Shown here piece after piece: positions 1-5,401 of a stretch of DNA of 7,133 nucleotides. The translations under genes were made by a program, and so were the position numbers. This stretch comes from an uncultured Alistipes sp. Lineage in GTDB: Bacteria; Bacteroidota; Bacteroidia; Bacteroidales; Rikenellaceae. The notes under the pieces were generated by a model. It was not told where the DNA came from and did no database searches. It saw only the letters and a list, made by a program, of their open reading frames with translations. Position 1 is the first letter of the stretch. Each line of letters starts with the position of its first letter. The DNA is taken from the NCBI GenBank assembly GCA_947178455.1, contig CAMWYI010000093.1:1-7133 (forward strand), given 5' to 3'.

Positions 1-86
1 GCAACGTCATCATGTCCGAAGACGAGGGGCGCAAAAAAATCGAAAAACTCGGCGTATACGAAAAACTCTACCGAATCAAGTTCTAG
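1..86 (+). pseudogene. dnaE: Upstream part of dnaE, ended by an in-frame TAG
   Basis: Seen: in the frame that later becomes the 864-codon dnaE ORF, codons from position 3 read NVIMSEDEGRKKIEKLG, then VYEKLYRIKF, then TAG at 84-86, then ADYLEKLTMDGARRRYG. The residues on both sides of the TAG form one continuous DnaE-like stretch (the family reads roughly RIKFE-ADYL here), with no frameshift and no loss of bases. This piece is therefore the end of the N-terminal, PHP-domain-bearing portion of DNA polymerase III alpha, whose start lies left of the window. The stop is one base away from GAG, AAG or CAG. Inference: either a base error in the data or a nonsense mutation. It is labelled pseudogene only because the conventional reading frame is interrupted. 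The rest of the gene shows no decay. Confidence 0.75.
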
Positions 87-110
87 GCCGACTACCTCGA
101 AAAGCTGACG

Positions 111-2705
111 ATGGACGGTGCCCGCCGCCGCTATGGGGAACAGCTGACCGACGAACAGACGGAACGCCTCCGATTCGAGCTGCATGTGATGAAGACAATG
201 GGCTTCCCGGGCTACTTCCTCATCGTGCAGGATTTCATTCGGGCCGCCCGCGAGCAGTTGGACGTGTCGGTCGGGCCGGGACGTGGTTCGGCCGCAGGTT
301 CGGCCGTCGCATATTGCTTGGGCATCACGCAAATCGACCCGATAGCCTACGACCTGCTGTTCGAGCGTTTTCTCAACCCTGACCGTATTTCGCTGCCCGA
401 TATCGACGTGGACTTCGACGACGACGGTCGCGGCCGCGTATTGAACTACGTGACGCAGAAATACGGCAAGGAAAAAGTGGCGCACATCGTCACTTACGGC
501 ACAATGGCCACCAAATTGGCTATCAAGGATGTCGCCCGTGTGCAGAAACTGCCGCTTTCGGAATCCGACCGGCTCTGCAAGCTCGTACCGGACAAAACGC
601 CCGACGGAAAATTCGTCAAGAACCTCAAACAGGCCATCGAGCTGGTGCCCGACCTGAAAGCGGCCGAAGAGTCGACCGACCCGCTGATGCACGACACGAT
701 TCGGTTCGCCAAAATGTTGGAAGGCAACGTGCGCAACACGGGCGTACATGCCTGCGGCACGATTATCTGCCGCGACGACATCACCGACTGGGTGCCCGTG
801 GCGACGGCCGACGACAAGGAGACGGGCGAAAAGATGCTCGTGACGCAGTACGAAGGCTCGGTCATCGAGGATACCGGTCTGATTAAAATGGACTTCTTGG
901 GTTTGAAGACCCTTTCCATTATCAAGGATGCCGTCGAGAATATCCGTCAGACTACGGGCAAGAAAATCGACATCGACGACTTCTCGATTATCGACGACCC
1001 CGTCACTTACAAACTTTACAGCGAGGGCCGCACGGTCGGAACGTTCCAGTTCGAGTCCGCCGGCATGCAGAAATACCTGCGCGAATTGCAGCCCTCCACG
1101 TTCGAGGACCTCATCGCGATGAATGCCCTCTACCGTCCGGGCCCGATGGAGTACATTCCCGACTTCATCGCCCGCAAACACGGCCGCAGCCCGATCGTCT
1201 ACGACATTCCGATTATGGAGAAGTATCTCAAAGATACTTACGGCGTGACGGTCTATCAGGAGCAGGTCATGTTGCTGTCGCGTCTTTTGGCCAACTTCAC
1301 GCGCGGCGAATCGGACACGCTGCGCAAGGCGATGGGCAAAAAATTGAAGTCCAAACTGGATGCGCTGAAACCGAAATTCATTCGCGGCGGACAGAAGAAC
1401 GGACACGACCCGAAAGTACTCGAAAAAATCTGGTCGGATTGGGAGAAGTTCGCCTCCTATGCGTTCAACAAATCGCACGCGACTTGCTATTCGTGGGTAG
1501 CCTACCAAACCGCCTATCTGAAAGCCAACTATCCGTCGGAATACATGGCTGCCGTATTGAGCCGAAACTTGGCCAACATCAAGCAGTTGACCGACTACAT
1601 GAACGAGTGCAAGCGCATGGGCATTCTCGTACTGGGCCCCGACATCAACGAATCGCGGCGGACGTTTTCGTCGAACGAAAAGGGCGATGTGCGGTTCGGG
1701 CTGGCGGCTATCAAAGGCGTGGGCGAGGCGGCGGTGGACAGCATCATCGAGGAGCGCGAGACGAACGGAGCATTCAAGGACATTTACGACTTCATGGAAC
1801 GGGTCAACTACTCGGTTGTCAACCGCAAATGTCTGGAAAATCTGGCCCTCGCCGGTGCGTTCGACAGCATCACGGAGTTCCACCGGTGCAAATTCTTCGG
1901 TGCGGATTTGCGCGACCCCAACAGCGCGGTGTTCATGGAACAGCTGATTCGTTACGGGCAACGCTTCCAATCGGAAAAGAACAACGCCCAGCAAAGTCTG
2001 TTCGGCGGCGGAGGCCAAGTGGACATACAGCGTCCGGTGCTTCCGGCCTGCAACGACTGGAAACCGCTCGAAACGCTGAACAAAGAGCGCGAAATGATCG
2101 GTCTTTATCTTTCGGCCCACCCGCTGGACGATTTCAAGGTCATCATCGACCACATGTGCAAAACGCAGCTGACCGAGTTGGAAAACCTCGAACCGATGCG
2201 CGGACAGGAAATCGCCGTCGCCGGCATGGTCGTGGATGTAAAGAACCTTACCACCAAAACCGGAAAACCTTGGGGCAAATTCACGATGGAGGACTACAAT
2301 GGCTCGCACGAATTCACGCTTTTCGGCAAGGATTACGAGAACTTCCGAAAATACCTGTTCCAAGACTATTTTCTCTTTATTCGCGGCAAGGTGCAGCCTC
2401 GGCCTTACAATGACAATGAACTGGAATTCAAACTGATTTCGATGGTGCAGCTTTCCGAATTGCGCGATACGATGATTAAAGAAATTTCCGTCCAGTTGCC
2501 CGTTGAAGAGGTAACGGCTTCGTTCATCCGCGATTTCACGAAACAGGTGCGCGAATCGAAAGGCCAGACCCTGCTTCGGGTGAATATCTACGACCCGACG
2601 GAGCGCGTTACGGTCAATCTTTTCTCCAAATCGCACAAAGTCAGTCTGAGCAAATCGCTGGTAGACTATCTCGACGAAAACGAAATCAAATACTCGATAG
2701 CATAA
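111..2705 (+). CDS. dnaE: DNA polymerase III subunit alpha (DnaE), 864-residue downstream ORF lacking the PHP domain
   Basis: Catalytic subunit of the replicative DNA polymerase. Motifs seen, numbered from the ATG at 111: GPGRGS at 55-60; PDIDVDF at 96-102 with the palm metal ligands D99 and D101; a third catalytic Asp, D261, in MDFLGLKTL; finger motifs GVTVYQEQVM (378-387), RKAMGKK (405-411) and FNKSHA (452-457); a helix-hairpin-helix around 528-545 (GLAAIKGVGEAAV); QQSLF at 627-631, which fits a beta-clamp binding motif; and an OB-fold around 698-770. Bacteroidetes DnaE is usually about 1,200 residues or more, so roughly a third (the PHP domain) lies upstream, cut off by TAG at 84-86. The ATG is the first conventional start after that stop, with no ribosome-binding site visible, so 111 is a default start rather than a proven one. 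The stop is TAA. The motifs and the unbroken ORF argue that the polymerase core is under selection. trxA follows 19 bp later. Confidence 0.93.
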   Translation: MDGARRRYGEQLTDEQTERLRFELHVMKTMGFPGYFLIVQDFIRAAREQLDVSVGPGRGSAAGSAVAYCLGITQIDPIAYDLLFERFLNPDRISLPDIDVDFDDDGRGRVLNYVTQKYGKEKVAHIVTYGTMATKLAIKDVARVQKLPLSESDRLCKLVPDKTPDGKFVKNLKQAIELVPDLKAAEESTDPLMHDTIRFAKMLEGNVRNTGVHACGTIICRDDITDWVPVATADDKETGEKMLVTQYEGSVIEDTGLIKMDFLGLKTLSIIKDAVENIRQTTGKKIDIDDFSIIDDPVTYKLYSEGRTVGTFQFESAGMQKYLRELQPSTFEDLIAMNALYRPGPMEYIPDFIARKHGRSPIVYDIPIMEKYLKDTYGVTVYQEQVMLLSRLLANFTRGESDTLRKAMGKKLKSKLDALKPKFIRGGQKNGHDPKVLEKIWSDWEKFASYAFNKSHATCYSWVAYQTAYLKANYPSEYMAAVLSRNLANIKQLTDYMNECKRMGILVLGPDINESRRTFSSNEKGDVRFGLAAIKGVGEAAVDSIIEERETNGAFKDIYDFMERVNYSVVNRKCLENLALAGAFDSITEFHRCKFFGADLRDPNSAVFMEQLIRYGQRFQSEKNNAQQSLFGGGGQVDIQRPVLPACNDWKPLETLNKEREMIGLYLSAHPLDDFKVIIDHMCKTQLTELENLEPMRGQEIAVAGMVVDVKNLTTKTGKPWGKFTMEDYNGSHEFTLFGKDYENFRKYLFQDYFLFIRGKVQPRPYNDNELEFKLISMVQLSELRDTMIKEISVQLPVEEVTASFIRDFTKQVRESKGQTLLRVNIYDPTERVTVNLFSKSHKVSLSKSLVDYLDENEIKYSIA

Positions 2706-2724
2706 AAACTAAACACACACTGTT

Positions 2725-3039
2725 ATGGCATTAGCAATCAACCAAACGAATTTCGAGGAGGTCATGGCCTCCGGCAAACCCGTCGTCATCGACTTCTGGG
2801 CCGAATGGTGCGGCCCCTGCCGCATGATCGCACCGATTGTCGACGAACTGGCCGCCGAATACGGCGACAAAGTGGTCATCGGCAAATGCGATGTCGAAGA
2901 AAACGACGAAATCACCACCAAATACGGCGTGCGGAACATCCCGACCATCATCTTTCTGAAAAACGGCGAGCTGGTCGACAAACAGGTCGGAGCCTGCTCG
3001 AAAGATGCGCTGAAAGCCAAAATCGAAAATCTGCTTTAA
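2725..3039 (+). CDS. trxA: Thioredoxin
   Basis: Small cytoplasmic disulfide reductase of 104 residues, the normal length for TrxA. It would reduce protein disulfides and be recharged by thioredoxin reductase with NADPH (family knowledge). Seen: FWAEWCGPCRM with the redox pair C29 and C32, the buried Asp equivalent D23 in VVIDFW, the cis-proline P73 in NIPTI, and the Gly-rich end GELVDKQVGA before the last helix. One further cysteine, C55 (GKCDV), lies outside the active site. No signal peptide or lipobox is present, so it is cytoplasmic. The start ATG at 2725 gives the standard N-terminus (MALAINQTNFEEV). The upstream gap is A-rich (taaaaactaaacacacac) without a Shine-Dalgarno, as is typical of Bacteroidetes. 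It probably shares a transcript with dnaE (19 bp upstream) and with the epimerase gene (1 bp downstream). Confidence 0.97.
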   Translation: MALAINQTNFEEVMASGKPVVIDFWAEWCGPCRMIAPIVDELAAEYGDKVVIGKCDVEENDEITTKYGVRNIPTIIFLKNGELVDKQVGACSKDALKAKIENLL

Positions 3040-3040
3040 G

Positions 3041-4033
3041 ATGCTGCGCTGCATAACATGGAACGGATTGCAGGCCGTCGAGTTCGCCAAAGGCGACTAC
3101 ACGGCCCTGCTCATTCCGTCGGTCGGCGCCAACCTCGTGCGCTTGGCCAACACACGGTTGAATGCGGAGATTCTGCGCACGCCCGCTGCCGATGAAATCG
3201 AAACGTTCAAGAGCCGTCCGCAGATATTCGGGTTGCCGCTGCTCTTCCCGCCCAACCGGATTGCCGACGGGCGTTACACGTTCGAGGGGCGCACGTACCA
3301 ATACCCCATCACCATTGAGAAAGAGCACAACTATCATCACGGCATCATCAAAGGGCTGCCGTTCGCCGTATCGAAAGCCCGCGAGACCGAGAACGAAGTA
3401 CTGGTCGAATGCCGCTACTACTCGAATGCCGGAAACGATGCCATTTACAAGGATTTCCCGCACGAGTTCAAATGCAAAATCGTCTACCGGTTGAGCAATG
3501 CGGGATTGGCGCAGGAAGTGACGTTCACCAATCGCAGCGAACAGCGCATGCCGGTCGGTGTCGGGTTCCACACCCCGCTGTGCATTCCGTTTGCAGGCGG
3601 TGAGGCGAGCGATTATGCGATGCGCGTGGCTGTCGGCGAGCAGGTCGAGCTAAACGACCGCAACTTGCCGACCGGCCGGAAACTGCCGCTCACGGAACAA
3701 TTTTCCCGATTGCGGGAGGGCGGATTGCAGGTGACCGACTGCGCACCTATCGAAGCCGGTTTCACGCTCCGCGAAATCGACGTCGACGGCAAGCCCTATC
3801 GCGGCGCATTGGTCGAAAACAAGCGGACAGGCGTTCGTACATTCTACGAAGTGGACGACAGGACGACCTATTGGACGATCTGGAACAACGGCGGACAAGT
3901 CCCCTACTGCTGTCCCGAACCGCAGTCGTGGATAACGAACGCGCCCAATGCCGCCGCCCCCGAAGCCGCCGGTTTCCGCAGCATCGCTCCGGGCGAAACG
4001 TTCTCGATGAAATTTTATTTATATGCGAAGTAA
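3041..4033 (+). CDS. Aldose 1-epimerase family protein (GalM-like)
   Basis: A 330-residue protein of the galactose mutarotase fold, which interconverts alpha and beta anomers of hexoses or related sugars. Seen: the substrate-pocket Asn-Arg in FPPNRI (N72, R73), the HHG motif (H99-H100), the likely general acid H177 in GVGFHTPLCIPF, and the likely general base E293 in CPEPQSW near the C-terminus. All the residues expected of an active member are present. No signal peptide is visible, so it should be cytoplasmic. The ATG at 3041 follows the trxA TAA by one base, which suggests translational coupling; no later in-frame ATG fits the beta-strand N-terminus better. The exact sugar cannot be read from the sequence, and the protein belongs to a broad subgroup rather than classical GalM, so no gene symbol is given. 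It ends with TAA 24 bp before a hairpin terminator. Confidence 0.88.
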   Translation: MLRCITWNGLQAVEFAKGDYTALLIPSVGANLVRLANTRLNAEILRTPAADEIETFKSRPQIFGLPLLFPPNRIADGRYTFEGRTYQYPITIEKEHNYHHGIIKGLPFAVSKARETENEVLVECRYYSNAGNDAIYKDFPHEFKCKIVYRLSNAGLAQEVTFTNRSEQRMPVGVGFHTPLCIPFAGGEASDYAMRVAVGEQVELNDRNLPTGRKLPLTEQFSRLREGGLQVTDCAPIEAGFTLREIDVDGKPYRGALVENKRTGVRTFYEVDDRTTYWTIWNNGGQVPYCCPEPQSWITNAPNAAAPEAAGFRSIAPGETFSMKFYLYAK

Positions 4034-4057
4034 CGTTTCGTAGACGAATCGAAAAAG

Positions 4058-4080
4058 CGGGCCGGTCGATGACCGGCCCG
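4058..4080. terminator. Bidirectional intrinsic terminator between convergent genes
   Basis: A perfect 10-bp GC-rich stem (CGGGCCGGTC / GACCGGCCCG) closes on a 3-base GAT loop. Reading leftward, the stem is followed at once by GCTTTTTC, a good terminator for the gene at 4088-4822. Reading rightward, it is followed by TCGTGTTTTAC, a weaker T-tract that ends the dnaE-trxA-epimerase cluster. It lies in the 54 bp between the two convergent stop codons. Confidence 0.88.
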
Positions 4081-4087
4081 TCGTGTT

Positions 4088-4822
4088 TTACTCCTCTTTC
4101 GGAACGAGGTCATAAAAACTGCTTATTTCCTGCTGGTCGATGGCCTGACGGACATTGAATCGCTTTACACCGTCGTAATAGCCGCGTTTTTTGACTTTCA
4201 CTTCGACCTGCACATCGCGCGAATTTTGGTACGTCAACCCCAAAATGTTGAACGAACGGGTTTCTTCATAGGGCGTCGTGCCCATGTAGTTTTCGTTGGT
4301 GTTCTTCACTTCGGCCGGAATGCTCGAAATAACGCGCCAGTAAACCTGCGCCCCCTGCGGAGCCGAATCGAAGAACCAGCGGATAATCGTCCGCTCCAAC
4401 GCCGAAGCTCCGGCATTATCCCGACTGACCACCGTGTGAGCTTCGCCGGCCTGAATGGAGGTGTCATTCGTATAAGCGCTTCCGGGTGCAAATTCATGGC
4501 ACACGCTCATCGGCTCGGCAATCTTGAAGAATCCGATTGTGTTGAGATTAGGTTTTACCGTAACTATTCCGTCGGGGTATCCGTTTTTGACGAACTTCAA
4601 CGCCACGCCATGGGAGACCTCCTTTTTGGTAAGATTCAACGTAACGGTCGCCGGAGTAGTCGTACTGATTAGCTTGTCGTTGTAATAGACTTTGGCATTC
4701 TCGGGAATACTTTGGAGCGTGACGGTGAATGTGTAAGTTTTGGGGGCCGCCCATGCGGAAACCAAAACGAACGAAAAAATTGCAGCGAGGATTACTCCTC
4801 TGAAATTTTGTTTCTTCAACAT
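4088..4822 (-). CDS. Secreted/periplasmic protein with two PEGA-like segments, function unknown
   Basis: A 244-residue protein. The start at 4822 is chosen because it gives a textbook signal peptide: MLKK, a hydrophobic core (residues 9-24) and an AWAA site, with likely cleavage near residues 25-26 before PKTYTF. There is no lipobox Cys. The longer frame back to 4933 would bury this signal and run into an inverted repeat. After cleavage, residues 33-90 (SIPENAKVYYNDKLIS...TTP...ALKFVKNGY) match the PEGA pattern of P-x-x-A-x-V-Y, TTP and a terminal GY turn. Residues 151-222 (APQGAQVYW...MGTTP...VEVKVKKRGYYDG) look like a second, longer copy. PEGA domains are small beta-folds common in surface and periplasmic proteins. 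The linker (105-145) carries one Cys and is unrecognised. It is transcribed convergently to the epimerase gene and is probably monocistronic. Two PEGA-like segments fit well; the function is not inferable. Confidence 0.8.
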   Translation of the reverse strand: MLKKQNFRGVILAAIFSFVLVSAWAAPKTYTFTVTLQSIPENAKVYYNDKLISTTTPATVTLNLTKKEVSHGVALKFVKNGYPDGIVTVKPNLNTIGFFKIAEPMSVCHEFAPGSAYTNDTSIQAGEAHTVVSRDNAGASALERTIIRWFFDSAPQGAQVYWRVISSIPAEVKNTNENYMGTTPYEETRSFNILGLTYQNSRDVQVEVKVKKRGYYDGVKRFNVRQAIDQQEISSFYDLVPKEE

Positions 4823-4914
4823 CGTAATTAAGTGTTTGGTGATTTTGCCGGTTCCACGGCCGATTCGGGTTCGGATAAGGACATAAAAAAACGTGGAACA
4901 AAATCCTTCTATCC

Positions 4915-5037
4915 GCTTGTCGAGGTTCTGCAATACCCAAAGTAGCCAATATCAGAATAAAGTCCACGTGTAATACACGTGAACGCCAAACTTCATTCCG
5001 GCTACTTGTTTTTGAAATTTTGCAGATTTCGACAAGC
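4915..5037. repeat. Long imperfect inverted repeat (123 bp) centred on a perfect palindrome
   Basis: Four blocks in the left half each have their reverse complement in the right half, in mirrored order. GCTTGTCGA (4915-4923) pairs with TCGACAAGC (5029-5037). TCTGCAA (4927-4933) pairs with TTGCAGA (5020-5026). GTAGCC (4942-4947) pairs with GGCTAC (5000-5005). CACGTGTA (4965-4972) pairs with TACACGTG (4974-4981). That gives 30 exact pairs per arm around the centre at 4973, with spacers of similar length. Weaker similarity extends outward (CTTCTATCC against CTTTAATCC). It could be a cruciform, a long RNA hairpin in the leader of the leftward gene, or a decayed miniature mobile element. The symmetry is certain; its role is not. 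Confidence 0.8.
4965..4981. promoter_or_regulatory. Perfect 17-bp palindrome, candidate operator
   Basis: CACGTGTAATACACGTG has two perfect 8-base arms around a single A. A further GT/AC pair matches across one mismatch on each side (4962-4984). The form suits a dimeric DNA-binding protein, or simply the tip of the surrounding inverted repeat. It sits about 140 bp upstream of the leftward start codon. No known regulator consensus was recognised. Confidence 0.35.
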
Positions 5038-5147
5038 AGGATTAAAGATAACGTTTTATTATGTTATGCCGCCGATTTTACCGACAGCACGGGGTGTTTT
5101 TCATCGCTTTTTTTATCTCATAGGCACTCCATGATTTAAGTTCGGTA

Positions 5148-5179
5148 CAAAGATACGAATAAGCGAGGGCAAACCCAAA
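5148..5179 (-). promoter_or_regulatory. Bacteroidetes-type promoter, leftward, inside repeat copy 1
   Basis: On the minus strand TTTG (5179-5176) is followed after 20 bases by TATCTTTG (5155-5148). This matches the Bacteroidetes housekeeping consensus (-33 TTTG, -7 TAnnTTTG, spacing about 19-21) at every defined base. Transcription would begin near 5142 and give a leader of about 320 nt ahead of the PEGA protein gene at 4822, including the whole 4915-5037 inverted repeat. It is the best leftward promoter seen in the region. Confidence 0.6.
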
Positions 5180-5210
5180 TTTATTTGGAGTTTGCCGAGC
5201 GGGAGTATCT
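5149..5210. repeat. Hairpin-forming intergenic repeat, copy 1
   Basis: A nested inverted repeat: AGATAC (5151-5156) with GTATCT (5205-5210), GGCAAAC (5168-5174) with GTTTGCC (5190-5196), and CCAAAT (5175-5180) with ATTTGG (5183-5188). Its first 25 bases match copy 2 at 23 positions with a 73-bp period, and TTGCCGAGCGGGAGT (5192-5206) matches copy 2 at 13 of 15. From memory, similar AAAGATAC-type repeats occur between genes in Bacteroidales; this needs a search to confirm. Confidence 0.75.
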
Positions 5211-5220
5211 AAAACGAAGT

Positions 5221-5252
5221 TAAAGATACTAATAAGCAAGGGCAAAAGCAAA
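5221..5252 (-). promoter_or_regulatory. Weaker leftward promoter-like site inside repeat copy 2
   Basis: On the minus strand TTTG (5252-5249), 20 bases, then TATCTTTA (5228-5221): the same arrangement and spacing as in copy 1, with the last base of the -7 box changed from G to A. It is either a weaker second start site or a decayed copy. Confidence 0.35.
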
Positions 5253-5277
5253 CTTGCCAAGCGAGAGTTGTGATACG
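5222..5277. repeat. Hairpin-forming intergenic repeat, copy 2 (shortened)
   Basis: The tandem, diverged copy of the element at 5149-5210. It keeps AAAGATAC and AATAAGC, GGCAA (5241-5245) paired with TTGCC (5254-5258), and a GATAC end, but has lost the inner CCAAAT/ATTTGG stem. The two copies lie 11 bp apart in the same orientation. Confidence 0.7.
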
Positions 5278-5304
5278 ATTGTTTATCGGCACACAACACG
5301 CTGT

Positions 5305-5330
5305 CAGTCCGCGACTGCCAAAATGGCAGT
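5305..5330 (+). promoter_or_regulatory. Two overlapping, mutually exclusive hairpins upstream of htpG
   Basis: ACTGCCA-AAA-TGGCAGT (5314-5330) is a perfect 7-bp hairpin. CAGTC-CGC-GACTG (5305-5317) is a 5-bp hairpin that uses the same ACTG bases (5314-5317), so only one can form at a time. On the plus strand the larger hairpin is followed by AAAAA, not T, so it is not a terminator. It lies 71 bp before the htpG start and could be an operator or a leader-RNA structure. It is not the CIRCE heat-shock operator. Confidence 0.35.
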
Positions 5331-5401
5331 AAAAAGGCGCTGGCACACCCTTTGTTGTATCGGAATGCAACGAAAGAATCACAAAAACCACTGACACAAC
5401 C

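Larger units (their letters stand above)
4823..5401. other. 579-bp divergent intergenic region, no gene recognised
   Basis: This region lies between the start codons of the PEGA protein gene and htpG and is more AT-rich than the flanking coding sequence. No convincing ORF was seen in any frame; long open frames entering it are extensions of, or antisense to, the flanking genes. From left to right it holds a 7-A run (4885-4891, T-tract on the minus strand), a long inverted repeat (4915-5037), a featureless AT-rich stretch (about 5040-5140), two tandem promoter-bearing repeats (5149-5277) and paired hairpins upstream of htpG (5305-5330). Confidence 0.8.

Noticed and set aside
84..86. Genome-wide reassignment of TAG to an amino acid
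   Set aside because: There is only one TAG, no other recoded position in the window, and no known reassignment in Bacteroidales chromosomes to my knowledge. A base error or private mutation is simpler.
1439..2413. 324-codon open frame on the + strand inside dnaE
   Set aside because: It overlaps the motif-rich dnaE frame in another phase. The translation is rich in Arg, His, Gln and Gly with no recognisable fold, typical of a GC-rich shadow frame.
4823..4933. 37-residue N-terminal extension of the PEGA protein
   Set aside because: It would place the signal peptide internally and overlap the inverted repeat. The start at 4822 gives a standard signal sequence.
5149..5277. CRISPR-like array
   Set aside because: There are only two diverged copies, no regular unique spacers and no cas genes; the copies are internally palindromic intergenic repeats.
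5274..5281. TACGATTG as a rightward -7 box for htpG
   Set aside because: It misses one consensus base, and no TTTG lies at the right distance upstream (only CTTG with a 17-base gap).
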